NCBI RefSeq assembly: GCF_034059295.1
Contig: NZ_CP139141.1
Span: forward strand, 5,315,001 to 5,379,000
Direction of reading: 5' to 3'
DNA length: 64,000 bases
Source: Pseudomonas sp. HR96
Lineage (GTDB): Bacteria; Pseudomonadota; Gammaproteobacteria; Pseudomonadales; Pseudomonadaceae
The notes under the pieces were generated by a model. It searched no databases. It was not told where the DNA came from and was given only the letters and a program-made list of their open reading frames with translations. Every line of letters starts with the position of its first letter. Positions within the stretch are counted from its first letter, which is position 1. The position numbers were made by a program, and so were the translations under genes. Positions 1 through 13,837 of this stretch are shown here, piece after piece.

Positions 1-3000
1 CGCTGATGTGCCTGGCCGAAGCGTTGCTGCGCATCCCCGACAAAGGCACCCGTGACGCGCTGATCCGCGACAAGATCAGCACCGGCAACTGGCAGCCGCA
101 CCTGGGCAACAGTCCGTCGCTGTTCGTCAACGCCGCCACCTGGGGCCTGCTGCTGACCGGCAGGCTGGTCTCCACGCACAACGAAACCGGCCTGACCTCA
201 TCCCTCAGCCGCATCATCGGCAAGAGCGGCGAACCGATGATCCGCAAGGGCGTCGACATGGCCATGCGCCTGATGGGCGAGCAGTTCGTCACCGGCGAAA
301 CCATCGCCGAAGCCCTGGCCAACGCCAGCAAGTTCGAAGCCAAGGGCTTTCGCTACTCCTATGACATGCTCGGCGAAGCCGCCCTCACCGAGCACGATGC
401 GCAGAAATACCTGGCCTCCTACGAGCAGGCCATCCACTCCATCGGCAAGGCTTCCCACGGCCGCGGCATCTATGAAGGCCCGGGCATCTCGATCAAGCTG
501 TCGGCGCTGCACCCGCGCTACAGCCGCGCGCAATACGAGCGGGTGATGAACGAACTGTACCCGCGCCTGCTGTCCCTGACCCTGCTGGCCAAGCAGTACG
601 ACATCGGTCTTAACATCGATGCCGAGGAAGCCGACCGCCTGGAGCTGTCCCTGGACCTGCTCGAGCGCCTGTGTTTCGAGCCGCAGCTGACCGGCTGGAA
701 CGGCATCGGCTTCGTCATCCAGGCCTACCAGAAGCGCTGCCCGTACGTGATCGACTACGTCATCGACCTGGCCCGGCGCAGCCGCCACCGCCTGATGATC
801 CGCCTGGTCAAGGGCGCCTACTGGGACAGCGAAATCAAGCGCGCCCAGGTCGAGGGCCTGGAGGGCTACCCGGTCTACACCCGCAAGGTGTACACCGACG
901 TTTCCTACATCGCCTGCGCACGCAAGCTGCTGTCGGTGCCGGAAGTCATCTACCCGCAGTTCGCCACCCACAACGCCCACACGCTGGCTGCCATCTACCA
1001 CATCGCCGGCCAGAACTATTACCCCGGCCAGTACGAGTTCCAGTGCCTGCACGGCATGGGCGAACCGCTGTACGAGCAGGTGGTGGGCAAGGTGGCCGAC
1101 GGCAAGCTGAACCGCCCGTGCCGGGTCTATGCCCCGGTCGGTACCCATGAAACGCTGCTGGCCTACCTGGTCCGCCGCCTGCTGGAAAACGGCGCCAATA
1201 CCTCGTTCGTCAACCGTATCGCCGACCAGTCCATTTCCATCCAGGAGCTGGTAGCCGATCCGGTAGCCACCATCGAGAAGATGGCCACCCAGGAAGGCAA
1301 TTTCGGCCTGCCGCACCCGCGCATCCCATTGCCGCGCGACCTGTATGGCCCCGAGCGGGCCAACTCGGCCGGTATCGACCTGGCCAACGAACACCGCCTG
1401 GGGTCACTCTCCTCGGCACTGCTGGCGACTGCGCACAACGACTGGAAAGCCGCGCCGATGCTCGGCTGCACTGTCAGCGAAGGCACCGCGCAAGCGGTCC
1501 TCAACCCGTCGGACCTGCGCGACGTGGTCGGCCATGTCCAGGAAGCGACCGTCGAGGACGTCGACCAGGCCATCCTCAGCGCCCTGAGCGCCGGGCCGAT
1601 CTGGCAGGCCACGCCGCCGGCCGAACGTGCCGCTATCCTCGAGCGCGCCGCCGACCTGATGGAAGCCGAGATCCAGCCGCTGATGGGCCTGCTGGCCCGC
1701 GAAGCCGGCAAGACCTTCGCCAACGCCATCGCCGAAGTGCGCGAAGCCGTGGACTTCCTGCGCTACTACGCGGTGCAGGCGCGCAATGACTTCAGCAACG
1801 ACGCCCATCGCCCGCTGGGTCCTGTGGTGTGCATCAGCCCGTGGAACTTCCCGCTGGCGATCTTCAGCGGCCAGGTCGCTGCCGCCCTCGCCGCCGGCAA
1901 CCCGGTGCTGGCCAAGCCCGCCGAACAGACCCCGTTGGTGGCGGCGCAGGCCGTGCGCCTGCTGCTCGAAGCTGGCATCCCAGCCGGTGTGGTGCAACTG
2001 CTGCCCGGGCGCGGCGAAACCGTGGGTGCCCGTCTGGTCGCCGACGAGCGGGTCAAGGGCGTGATGTTCACAGGCTCCACCGAAGTGGCGCGCATGCTCC
2101 AGCGCAATATCGCCGGGCGCCTCGACGCCATGGGCCGGCCGATTCCGCTGATCGCCGAAACCGGCGGGCAGAACGCGATGATCGTCGACTCCTCGGCGCT
2201 CACCGAGCAGGTGGTGATCGACGTCGTCTCCTCGGCCTTCGACAGTGCCGGCCAGCGCTGCTCGGCGCTGCGCGTCCTGTGCCTGCAGGAAGACTCGGCC
2301 GACCGGGTGATCGAAATGCTCAAGGGCGCCATGGCCGAAGCGCGCCTGGGCAACCCCGAGCGTCTGAGCGTGGACATCGGCCCGGTGATCGACGCCCAAG
2401 CCAAGGCCGGCATCGACAAGCACATCCAGGGGATGCGCGACAAAGGCCGCAGCGTCTACCAGATGGCCATCGCCGACGGCGAGGAAATCAAGCGCGGCAC
2501 CTTCGTCATGCCGACCCTGATCGAGCTGGAAAGCTTCGACGAACTGCAACGCGAGATCTTCGGCCCGGTGCTGCACGTGGTGCGCTACAAGCGCCGCGAG
2601 CTGGACCAACTGATCGAGCAGATCAACGCCTCCGGCTACGGCTTGACCCTGGGCGTGCACACGCGCATCGACGAGACCATCGCCAAGGTCATCGACAACG
2701 TCAACGCCGGCAACGTCTACGTCAACCGCAACATCGTCGGCGCCGTGGTCGGTGTGCAACCCTTCGGCGGTGAAGGCCTGTCCGGGACCGGCCCGAAAGC
2801 CGGTGGCCCGCTGTACCTGTATCGCCTGCTGTCGACCTGCCCAGCCGACGGTATCGGCAACGCCTTCACCCGCAACGACGCCGGCAACCCGCCGGACGTG
2901 CGCCTGCGCGACGCCATGGCCAAGCCGCTGCAGGCGCTGCAGGCCTGGGCCCAGGGTAATCAACAGCCGGACCTGGTGCTGACCTGCCAGCAGTTCGCCC

Positions 3001-3470
3001 GGCAGTCGCAGAGCGGCACCAGCCGCCTGCTGACCGGCCCCACTGGCGAGCGCAACAGCTACTCGATCCTGCCGCGCGAGCACGTGCTGTGCCTGGCCGA
3101 GGTCGAGGCCGACCTGCTGACGCAACTGGCCGCCGTGCTGGCCGTGGGCAGCAGCGCCGTATGGCTCGATGGCGAACTCGGCAAGACCCTGCGCAACCGC
3201 CTGCCCAAGGAGGTGCAAGCGCGCATCAAGCTGGTCGGTGACTGGAGCAGGGACGAGGTGGCCATCGACGCGGTGCTGCACCACGGCGACTCCGACCAGC
3301 TGCGTGCGGTATGCCAGCAGGTCGCCCAGCGCAGTGGCGCGATCGTCGGGGTTCAGGGCCTGTCCCAGGGCGAGACCAGCATCGCCCTGGAGCGCCTGGT
3401 GATCGAACGCGCGCTGAGCGTCAACACGGCGGCCGCCGGCGGCAACGCGAGCCTGATGACCATCGGCTGA
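1..3470 (+). CDS. putA: Bifunctional proline dehydrogenase / L-glutamate gamma-semialdehyde dehydrogenase PutA (5' end outside window)
   Basis: PutA oxidises proline to glutamate in two steps: an FAD proline dehydrogenase and an NAD aldehyde dehydrogenase, with channelling between them. The visible part has 1,155 residues, so roughly 160 residues, including the N-terminal ribbon-helix-helix repressor domain known for the family, lie before the window. Numbering from the Met codon at position 6, the proline dehydrogenase barrel covers about residues 60-400 and the aldehyde dehydrogenase about 490-960. The general base Glu718 (in AETGGQN) and the catalytic Cys752 (in GQRCSA) are 34 residues apart, as expected for aldehyde dehydrogenases. 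The C-terminal domain (about 960-1154) resembles that of long PutA proteins. The reading frame is intact. A strong hairpin follows the stop codon. Confidence 0.97.
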   Translation, partial: LMCLAEALLRIPDKGTRDALIRDKISTGNWQPHLGNSPSLFVNAATWGLLLTGRLVSTHNETGLTSSLSRIIGKSGEPMIRKGVDMAMRLMGEQFVTGETIAEALANASKFEAKGFRYSYDMLGEAALTEHDAQKYLASYEQAIHSIGKASHGRGIYEGPGISIKLSALHPRYSRAQYERVMNELYPRLLSLTLLAKQYDIGLNIDAEEADRLELSLDLLERLCFEPQLTGWNGIGFVIQAYQKRCPYVIDYVIDLARRSRHRLMIRLVKGAYWDSEIKRAQVEGLEGYPVYTRKVYTDVSYIACARKLLSVPEVIYPQFATHNAHTLAAIYHIAGQNYYPGQYEFQCLHGMGEPLYEQVVGKVADGKLNRPCRVYAPVGTHETLLAYLVRRLLENGANTSFVNRIADQSISIQELVADPVATIEKMATQEGNFGLPHPRIPLPRDLYGPERANSAGIDLANEHRLGSLSSALLATAHNDWKAAPMLGCTVSEGTAQAVLNPSDLRDVVGHVQEATVEDVDQAILSALSAGPIWQATPPAERAAILERAADLMEAEIQPLMGLLAREAGKTFANAIAEVREAVDFLRYYAVQARNDFSNDAHRPLGPVVCISPWNFPLAIFSGQVAAALAAGNPVLAKPAEQTPLVAAQAVRLLLEAGIPAGVVQLLPGRGETVGARLVADERVKGVMFTGSTEVARMLQRNIAGRLDAMGRPIPLIAETGGQNAMIVDSSALTEQVVIDVVSSAFDSAGQRCSALRVLCLQEDSADRVIEMLKGAMAEARLGNPERLSVDIGPVIDAQAKAGIDKHIQGMRDKGRSVYQMAIADGEEIKRGTFVMPTLIELESFDELQREIFGPVLHVVRYKRRELDQLIEQINASGYGLTLGVHTRIDETIAKVIDNVNAGNVYVNRNIVGAVVGVQPFGGEGLSGTGPKAGGPLYLYRLLSTCPADGIGNAFTRNDAGNPPDVRLRDAMAKPLQALQAWAQGNQQPDLVLTCQQFARQSQSGTSRLLTGPTGERNSYSILPREHVLCLAEVEADLLTQLAAVLAVGSSAVWLDGELGKTLRNRLPKEVQARIKLVGDWSRDEVAIDAVLHHGDSDQLRAVCQQVAQRSGAIVGVQGLSQGETSIALERLVIERALSVNTAAAGGNASLMTIG

Positions 3471-3476
3471 AAAAAT

Positions 3477-3518
3477 TCGAGGGCTGCCCCCGCCCGCCAG
3501 GGAGGGGGCAGCCCTCGA
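3477..3518. terminator. Hairpin after putA
   Basis: A 15-bp inverted repeat (arms at 3477-3491 and 3504-3518) begins seven bases after the putA stop codon. On the plus side the stem is followed only by ATTCCCC, a poor U-tract. On the minus side it is followed by ATTTTTTC, so as an intrinsic terminator it would work better against minus-strand transcription. It probably ends or protects the putA transcript. Confidence 0.6.
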
Positions 3519-3604
3519 TTCCCCGCCATCACGCGCATTTATCATGCTGGGCAAACCCTGCCCCCGCCTCTCACACTGGCCGCTTTCCCGATGGAATCGC
3601 CGCC

Positions 3605-5407
3605 ATGCCCGAGACCTTGCTCTGCCCGCGCAACCTGGCCTTCGAACTCTATGAAGTACTCGACGCCCAAGCCTTGACCCAGCGCGAGCGCTTCACCGAG
3701 CACAGCCGCGAGACCTTCGACGCCGCGATCGACACCGCCCGCAGCATCGCCGAAAAGCTGTTCGCCCCGCACAACCGCAAGGCCGACGAAAACGAGCCGC
3801 GCTTCGAGGATGGCCAGGCCGTGCTGATCCCCGAGGTCAAGCCGGCCGTCGATGCCTTCCTGGCCGCCGGTTTTCACAACGCCGCGCGCGACTTCGCCGA
3901 CGGTGGCATGCAGCTGCCGACCCTGCTGTCCCAAGCCTGTTTCGCGCACTTCCAGGCCGCCAACGTCGGCACCACCGCCTACCCGTTCCTGACCATGGGC
4001 GCTGCCAACCTGATCGAAAGTTTTGGCAGTGAAGAGCAGAAGCGGCGCTTCCTGCAGCCGATGATCGAAGGGCGCTTCTTCGGCACCATGGCCCTGACCG
4101 AGCCCCAGGCTGGCTCGTCGCTGGCCGACATCCGCACCCGCGCCGAACCCGCTGACGATGGCAGCTATCGCCTGCGCGGCAACAAGATCTTCATCTCCGG
4201 CGGCGATCATGCGCTGGCCGAAAATATCGTGCACCTGGTGCTGGCCCGGCTGCCGGATGCACCGCCGGGGGTCAAGGGCATCTCGCTGTTCATCGTGCCC
4301 AAGTTCCTGGTCAACGACGACGCCAGCCTCGGCCCACGCAACGACGTGCTGCTGGCCGGGCTGTTCCACAAGATGGGCTGGCGCGGGACCACCTCCACCG
4401 CGCTCAACTTTGGCGATAACGGGCAGTGCGTCGGCTACCTGCTGGGCCAGCCGCACCAAGGCCTGGCCTGCATGTTCCAGATGATGAACGAAGCCCGTAT
4501 CGGCGTCGGCCTCGGCGCGGTGATGCTCGGCTACGCCGGCTATCTGTACTCGCTGGACTATGCCCGCCAGCGCCCGCAGGGGCGTGCGGCAGACAGCAAG
4601 AACCCGGCCACGCCAGCGGTCGCGATCATCGAGCACAGTGACGTGCGACGCATGCTGCTGACCCAGAAAGCTTATGTCGAAGGCGCCTTCGACCTGGCGC
4701 TGTATGCCGCGCGGCTGTTCGACGACACCCACACCGGGGCGACCCCCGAGGCTCGCCAGCAGGCCCAGCAGCTGCTCGACCTGCTGACCCCGGTGGTCAA
4801 GTCCTGGCCTTCGGAGTTCTGCCTCAAGGCCAACGAGCTGGCGATCCAGGTCCTCGGCGGCCATGGTTATACCCGCGACCACATCGTCGAGCAGTACTAC
4901 CGCGACAATCGCCTGAACCCCATCCATGAAGGCACCCACGGCATCCAGTCCCTCGACCTGCTCGGGCGCAAGCTGGCCCAGCACGGCGGCGCCGGGCTCA
5001 AGTTGCTGGTGCGGGCGATCAGCGAGACCTGCCAGCGCTCGCTGCCGTTCGCCGGGCTGGCAGCCCTGCGCACGGCCCTCGAGCGGCTGCTCAACGCCTT
5101 GCAGAAGGTCACCCTGGGCTTGCTCGGCGACCTCGGCCAGGGCCAGGTCACCACTGCCCTGGCCAACTCGGCGCTTTACCTGAAGGTGTTCGGCCATACG
5201 GTAATCGGCTGGCGCTGGCTGGAGCAGGCCATTCACGCCGAGCAGGGGCTGGCACGCAACGACCCGGCGGATGAGGCGTTCTATCGCGGCAAGCTGCAGG
5301 CAGCGCGCTATTTCCTGACCTGGGAAGTACCCGCCTGTCATCACGACCTGGCCCTGCTGGAAGCGCGTGATGACGTGTGTCTCGGTACCCGCCCGCAATG
5401 GCTGTAA
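3605..5407 (+). CDS. Acyl-CoA dehydrogenase, long DmdC-like type (600 aa)
   Basis: An FAD acyl-CoA dehydrogenase, introducing the 2,3-double bond into an acyl-CoA and probably passing electrons to ETF. The 600-residue length with an extra C-terminal domain matches the group annotated as 3-methylmercaptopropionyl-CoA dehydrogenase (DmdC)-like; the substrate here is unknown. An N-terminal helical domain precedes the core, where the flavin-contact stretch FGTMALTEPQAGS and the segment IHEGTHGIQSLDLLGRK are visible; Glu442 in HEGT is the likely catalytic base. I chose ATG 3605 (MPETLLCPRN) because the frame remains open upstream into putA and its terminator with no protein-like sequence. It stands alone behind the putA hairpin. 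A role in proline catabolism is not implied. Confidence 0.9.
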   Translation: MPETLLCPRNLAFELYEVLDAQALTQRERFTEHSRETFDAAIDTARSIAEKLFAPHNRKADENEPRFEDGQAVLIPEVKPAVDAFLAAGFHNAARDFADGGMQLPTLLSQACFAHFQAANVGTTAYPFLTMGAANLIESFGSEEQKRRFLQPMIEGRFFGTMALTEPQAGSSLADIRTRAEPADDGSYRLRGNKIFISGGDHALAENIVHLVLARLPDAPPGVKGISLFIVPKFLVNDDASLGPRNDVLLAGLFHKMGWRGTTSTALNFGDNGQCVGYLLGQPHQGLACMFQMMNEARIGVGLGAVMLGYAGYLYSLDYARQRPQGRAADSKNPATPAVAIIEHSDVRRMLLTQKAYVEGAFDLALYAARLFDDTHTGATPEARQQAQQLLDLLTPVVKSWPSEFCLKANELAIQVLGGHGYTRDHIVEQYYRDNRLNPIHEGTHGIQSLDLLGRKLAQHGGAGLKLLVRAISETCQRSLPFAGLAALRTALERLLNALQKVTLGLLGDLGQGQVTTALANSALYLKVFGHTVIGWRWLEQAIHAEQGLARNDPADEAFYRGKLQAARYFLTWEVPACHHDLALLEARDDVCLGTRPQWL

Positions 5408-5506
5408 TTTGAGACACTTCCCGGATTGCGAGCGGTCCCGGCGGCTACTACTTTAGGGCTCTCGCGCGGCCACAGGTGCCGCGCCTCGCCAGCCGGAGCC
5501 TCCCCC

Positions 5507-6541
5507 ATGCGGTCATCGAAAGTCATTCACGTGGTCAGCTGTCACGCGGCCGGCGAGGTCGGCGACGTCATCGTCGGCGGCGTCGCACCGCCGCCCGGCG
5601 AGACCATTTGGGAGCAACGCCGCTTCATCGAGACCGATCAGAGCCTGCGCAATTTCGTGCTCAATGAACCGCGCGGCGGCGTGTTCCGCCATGTCAATCT
5701 GCTGGTGCCGCCCAAGCATCCAAAGGCGCAGATGGGCTGGATCGTCATGGAGCCTTGCGACACACCGCCGATGTCCGGCTCCAACTCCATGTGCGTGGCC
5801 ACGGTGCTGCTTGAAACCGGCATCATCCCCATGGTCGAACCCGTGACCCGCCTGTTCCTCGAGCCACCAGGCGGCCTGATCGAGGTGGTTGCCACCTGCC
5901 GTGACGGCAAGGCCGAGCGCATCAGCGTGCGCAACCTGCCGTCCTTCGCCGACAAGCTCGATGCCCATCTGGAAGTCCCCGGCATCGGCACCCTGGTGGT
6001 CGACACCGCTTACGGTGGCGACAGCTTCGTGATCGCCGACGCGCGCCGGCTGGGTTTTGCGATCACCCCGGACGAGGCCCGCGACATCGCCGAATACGGG
6101 GTGAAGATTACCCAGGCCGCCAACGAACAGCTGGGCTTCAGCCACCCGCTCAACCCGGACTGGAACCACATTTCCTTCTGCCAGATCGCCGAGCCGGTGG
6201 CGTTGCACAAGGGCGTGCTCGGCGCCACCAACGCCGTCGCCATCCGCCCCGGCAAGCTCGACCGCTCGCCTTGTGGCACGGGCTGCTCGGCGCGTATGGC
6301 GGTATTGCTGGCCAAAGGGCAGATGAAAGTCGGCGAGCGCTTCATCGGCCGCTCGATCCTCGGCACCGAGTTCGAATGCCACATCGACTCCGAGCTCATG
6401 GTCGGCGAACGCCCGGGTATCAGCCCGATCATTTCCGGGCAGGCCTGGATCACCGGTACCCACCAGCACACGCTCGACCCCAGCGACCCGTTTCCTGCCG
6501 GCTACCGGCTGGCCGACACCTGGCCGCTCGAAGGTCGCTGA
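5507..6541 (+). CDS. Proline racemase family protein: hydroxyproline 2-epimerase or trans-3-hydroxy-L-proline dehydratase
   Basis: A 344-residue member of the proline racemase superfamily, whose members racemise proline, epimerise 4-hydroxyproline at C2 or dehydrate trans-3-hydroxyproline. Canonical racemases and epimerases use two cysteines. Here the second is present (Cys256 in DRSPCGTG), but the first is replaced by serine (Ser90 in PPMSGSNSM). Ser/Cys pairs are known in the superfamily, in members reported to have epimerase and/or dehydratase activity, so racemase activity on proline is unlikely. ATG 5507 ([20 protein letters not shown]) gives the usual N terminus; 27 upstream codons are not family-like. 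It lies downstream of putA and the acyl-CoA dehydrogenase on the same strand. No other hydroxyproline catabolic gene is adjacent. Confidence 0.88.
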   Translation: MRSSKVIHVVSCHAAGEVGDVIVGGVAPPPGETIWEQRRFIETDQSLRNFVLNEPRGGVFRHVNLLVPPKHPKAQMGWIVMEPCDTPPMSGSNSMCVATVLLETGIIPMVEPVTRLFLEPPGGLIEVVATCRDGKAERISVRNLPSFADKLDAHLEVPGIGTLVVDTAYGGDSFVIADARRLGFAITPDEARDIAEYGVKITQAANEQLGFSHPLNPDWNHISFCQIAEPVALHKGVLGATNAVAIRPGKLDRSPCGTGCSARMAVLLAKGQMKVGERFIGRSILGTEFECHIDSELMVGERPGISPIISGQAWITGTHQHTLDPSDPFPAGYRLADTWPLEGR

Positions 6542-6586
6542 GCCTGCAGCGGCATCGGCGTTTTTTCCGCAAGCGCCTCAAGCTTT

Positions 6587-6617
6587 TTGACAGCGATACA
6601 ATTCAGCGGGTTAGAAT
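6587..6617 (+). promoter_or_regulatory. Candidate sigma-70 promoter of nhaP2
   Basis: A perfect -35 hexamer TTGACA (6587-6592) is followed, after 19 bases, by TAGAAT (6612-6617). The spacer is longer than the usual 17, so this may be a weak promoter or one aided by a regulator. It lies about 70 bases before the nhaP2 start codon. Confidence 0.4.
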
Positions 6618-6621
6618 CCCT

Positions 6622-6637
6622 TGGCACGCTGGCTGCA
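6622..6637 (+). promoter_or_regulatory. Sigma-54-like -24/-12 element before nhaP2
   Basis: TGGCACG, four bases, then CTGCA match the RpoN consensus TGGCACG-N4-TTGCW at all but one defined position, with the correct spacing between the invariant GG and GC. The predicted transcription start would be near 6648, about 40 bases before the nhaP2 ATG. No enhancer-binding protein gene is in the window, so function is unproven. Confidence 0.35.
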
Positions 6638-6688
6638 TAGGCCATGGTCCCCATGCCGCGCCAGCGCCTTGCCTACTGACCTGGAGAA

Positions 6689-8437
6689 ATGCCTTTGGAT
6701 GCGAACACCATCAACAGCCTGTTCTTGATCGGCGCGTTGCTGGTGGGTGCAAGCATTCTGGTCAGCTCGCTGTCGTCGCGCCTGGGCATCCCCATTCTGG
6801 TCATCATCCTCGCCGTGGGCATGGCTGCCGGCGTCGACGGTGGCGGCATCATTTTCGATAACTACCCCACGGCCTACCTGGTGGGCAACCTGGCACTGGC
6901 GGTGATCCTCCTCGACGGCGGCCTGCGCACCCGGGTTGCCAGCTTTCGCGTAGCACTCTGGCCGGCGCTGTCGCTGGCCACCGTCGGCGTGCTGATCACT
7001 ACCGGCCTGACCGGCATGATGGCCGCGTGGCTATTCGACCTGAGCCTGCTGCAAGGTTTGCTGATCGGCGCCATCGTCGGCTCCACTGACGCCGCTGCGG
7101 TCTTTTCCCTGCTCGGCGGCAAAGGCCTGAACGAGCGGGTCACCGCCAGCCTGGAAATCGAATCGGGCAGCAACGACCCCATGGCCGTATTCCTCACCGT
7201 GACTCTCATCGACATGCTGGTGCGCCATCAGACCGGCCTGCATTTCAGCCTGCTCGGCCATCTGGTGCAGGAATTCGGCATCGGCGCCATCGTCGGCCTC
7301 GGCGGCGGCTGGCTGCTGTTGCAGCTGGTCAACCGCATCAACCTGGCCACCGGGCTCTACCCGATTCTGGTGGTGGCCGGCGGCCTGGTGGTATTCGCCC
7401 TGACCAACGCCCTGCACGGCAGCGGCTTCCTGGCCGTGTACCTGTGTGGCCTGGTGATGGGCAACCGGCCGATCCGCAGCCGCCACGGCATCCTGCACAT
7501 GCTCGACGGCATGGCCTGGCTGGCCCAGATCGGCATGTTCCTGGTGCTCGGCCTGCTGGTCACGCCCCACGACCTGCTACCCATCGCTCTGCCCGCACTG
7601 GCCTTGGCGCTGTGGATGATCCTGGTGGCCCGGCCACTGTCGGTGGTGGTCGGGCTGCTGCCGTTCAAGGCCTTCCATGGTCGTGAGAAAGCCTTCATCG
7701 CCTGGGTCGGCCTGCGCGGCGCGGTGCCCATCATTCTTGCGGTGTTCCCGCTGATGGCCGGGCTGCCCCATGCCCAGCTGTACTTCAACCTGGCGTTCTT
7801 CATCGTGCTGGTCTCGCTGCTGGTGCAAGGCACCAGCCTGCCGTGGGTAGCCAAGCTGCTCAAGGTGATGGTCCCGCCCGATCCCGCGCCGATTTCCCGC
7901 TCGGCGCTGGAAGTCCACGTCACCAGCGAATGGGAGCTGTTCGTCTACCGTCTCGGTGCCGAAAAGTGGTGCATCGGCTCGCCCCTGCGCGAGTTGAAGA
8001 TGCCCGAAGGGACGCGCATCGCCGCGCTGTTTCGTGGCCAGCAGCTGTTGCACCCCTCCGGCAGCACCGTGCTGGAAGTCGACGACCTGCTCTGCGTGAT
8101 CGGCCACGAGCACAACCTGTCGGCGCTGGGCAAGCTGTTCAGCCAGGCGCCACAGCGCGGCCTGGACCTGCGCTTCTTCGGCGACTTCGTGCTCGAAGGC
8201 GATGCCGAACTGGGCGCCGTCTCGGCCTTGTACGGGCTCAAGCTCGACGGCCTCGACCCGAAGATGCCACTCAGTCGCTTCATCACCCAGAAAGTCGGCG
8301 GCGCGCCGATCGTCGGCGACCAGATCGAGTGGAACAACACCCTGTGGACGGTCGCACTGATGGACGGGAACAAGATCCGCAAAGTCGGCGTCAAATTCCC
8401 CGAAGGAACACGCCCAGGGCCGGGCCTCTTCCTCTAA
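6689..8437 (+). CDS. nhaP2: Potassium/proton antiporter NhaP2 (CvrA type)
   Basis: An inner-membrane cation:proton antiporter of the CPA1 family; NhaP2 proteins exchange cytoplasmic K+ (and Na+) for H+ and help with low osmolarity and pH adaptation. The 582-residue protein has about 12-13 hydrophobic segments in residues 5-390, including the conserved polar stretches [11 protein letters not shown] and [10 protein letters not shown], the latter carrying the acidic ion-binding residues. A cytoplasmic region follows, with a TrkA-C (RCK-type) domain at about 410-485 and a CorC/HlyC-like domain at about 500-575, as in NhaP2 rather than eukaryote-like NHE proteins. The ATG at 6689 is preceded by GGAG. 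The MscK-type channel gene starts 36 bases downstream, so the two osmotic-response genes are probably cotranscribed. Confidence 0.94.
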   Translation: MPLDANTINSLFLIGALLVGASILVSSLSSRLGIPILVIILAVGMAAGVDGGGIIFDNYPTAYLVGNLALAVILLDGGLRTRVASFRVALWPALSLATVGVLITTGLTGMMAAWLFDLSLLQGLLIGAIVGSTDAAAVFSLLGGKGLNERVTASLEIESGSNDPMAVFLTVTLIDMLVRHQTGLHFSLLGHLVQEFGIGAIVGLGGGWLLLQLVNRINLATGLYPILVVAGGLVVFALTNALHGSGFLAVYLCGLVMGNRPIRSRHGILHMLDGMAWLAQIGMFLVLGLLVTPHDLLPIALPALALALWMILVARPLSVVVGLLPFKAFHGREKAFIAWVGLRGAVPIILAVFPLMAGLPHAQLYFNLAFFIVLVSLLVQGTSLPWVAKLLKVMVPPDPAPISRSALEVHVTSEWELFVYRLGAEKWCIGSPLRELKMPEGTRIAALFRGQQLLHPSGSTVLEVDDLLCVIGHEHNLSALGKLFSQAPQRGLDLRFFGDFVLEGDAELGAVSALYGLKLDGLDPKMPLSRFITQKVGGAPIVGDQIEWNNTLWTVALMDGNKIRKVGVKFPEGTRPGPGLFL

Positions 8438-8473
8438 ACTGCCCATCTCCTTTCGAGCTGTCCGACTTCTCCT

Positions 8474-13304
<4,831 letters not shown>

Positions 13305-13391
13305 GGTCCTTAGCCGTTGATCAGGCACTTGAAAATTTCCACGGGTAATACCAGATAGCTGGAATACCTGAATGTTTCCCCGGAGCCCGGC

Positions 13392-13832
13392 ATGACTGAT
13401 TCGCTAGTGATCCCCTGCCCGCACTGCAACGGCCTCAACCGCATCCCCGCCGAGCGCCTGGCCGACCAGCCCAAGTGCGGGCGTTGCAAGGCCATGGTGC
13501 TGCTCGACAAGCCATTCGAGCTCAAGCAAGGCGACTACGCCAGTCAGGTCAAGGGCGACCTGCCGTTGCTGGTGGATGTGTGGGCCGAATGGTGCGGACC
13601 CTGCAAGTCGTTCGCGCCGGTGTTCGAGCAGGCCGCCAGCCGCCTGTCAGGCAAGTGCCGGCTGGCCAAGCTGGACAGCGATGGCAACCCGCAGCTATCC
13701 AGCCAGTTGGCGATTCGTTCGATTCCCAGTCTGATATTGTTCAAGAACGGCCGCGAAGTGGCCCGTCAGAGTGGCGCCATGCCGTTGCAGCAGCTGTTGG
13801 CGTGGCTGGCCGGGCACGGTGTGCAGGGCTGA
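13392..13832 (+). CDS. trxC: Thioredoxin 2 (TrxC)
   Basis: Thioredoxin 2 is a cytoplasmic protein-disulfide reductase with an N-terminal zinc finger, in many bacteria induced by oxidative stress. The 146-residue protein begins with two CxxC pairs (PCPHC at residues 8-12 and KCGRC about 16 residues later), the zinc site that separates TrxC from TrxA. The thioredoxin domain has the active site WCGPC with Cys68 and Cys71, followed by the cis-proline segment IRSIPSL. A Shine-Dalgarno CCGGAG lies upstream of the ATG. It is convergent with the parA-like gene; only five bases separate the two stop codons, so the transcripts may overlap. Confidence 0.96.
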   Translation: MTDSLVIPCPHCNGLNRIPAERLADQPKCGRCKAMVLLDKPFELKQGDYASQVKGDLPLLVDVWAEWCGPCKSFAPVFEQAASRLSGKCRLAKLDSDGNPQLSSQLAIRSIPSLILFKNGREVARQSGAMPLQQLLAWLAGHGVQG

Positions 13833-13837
13833 TGCCC

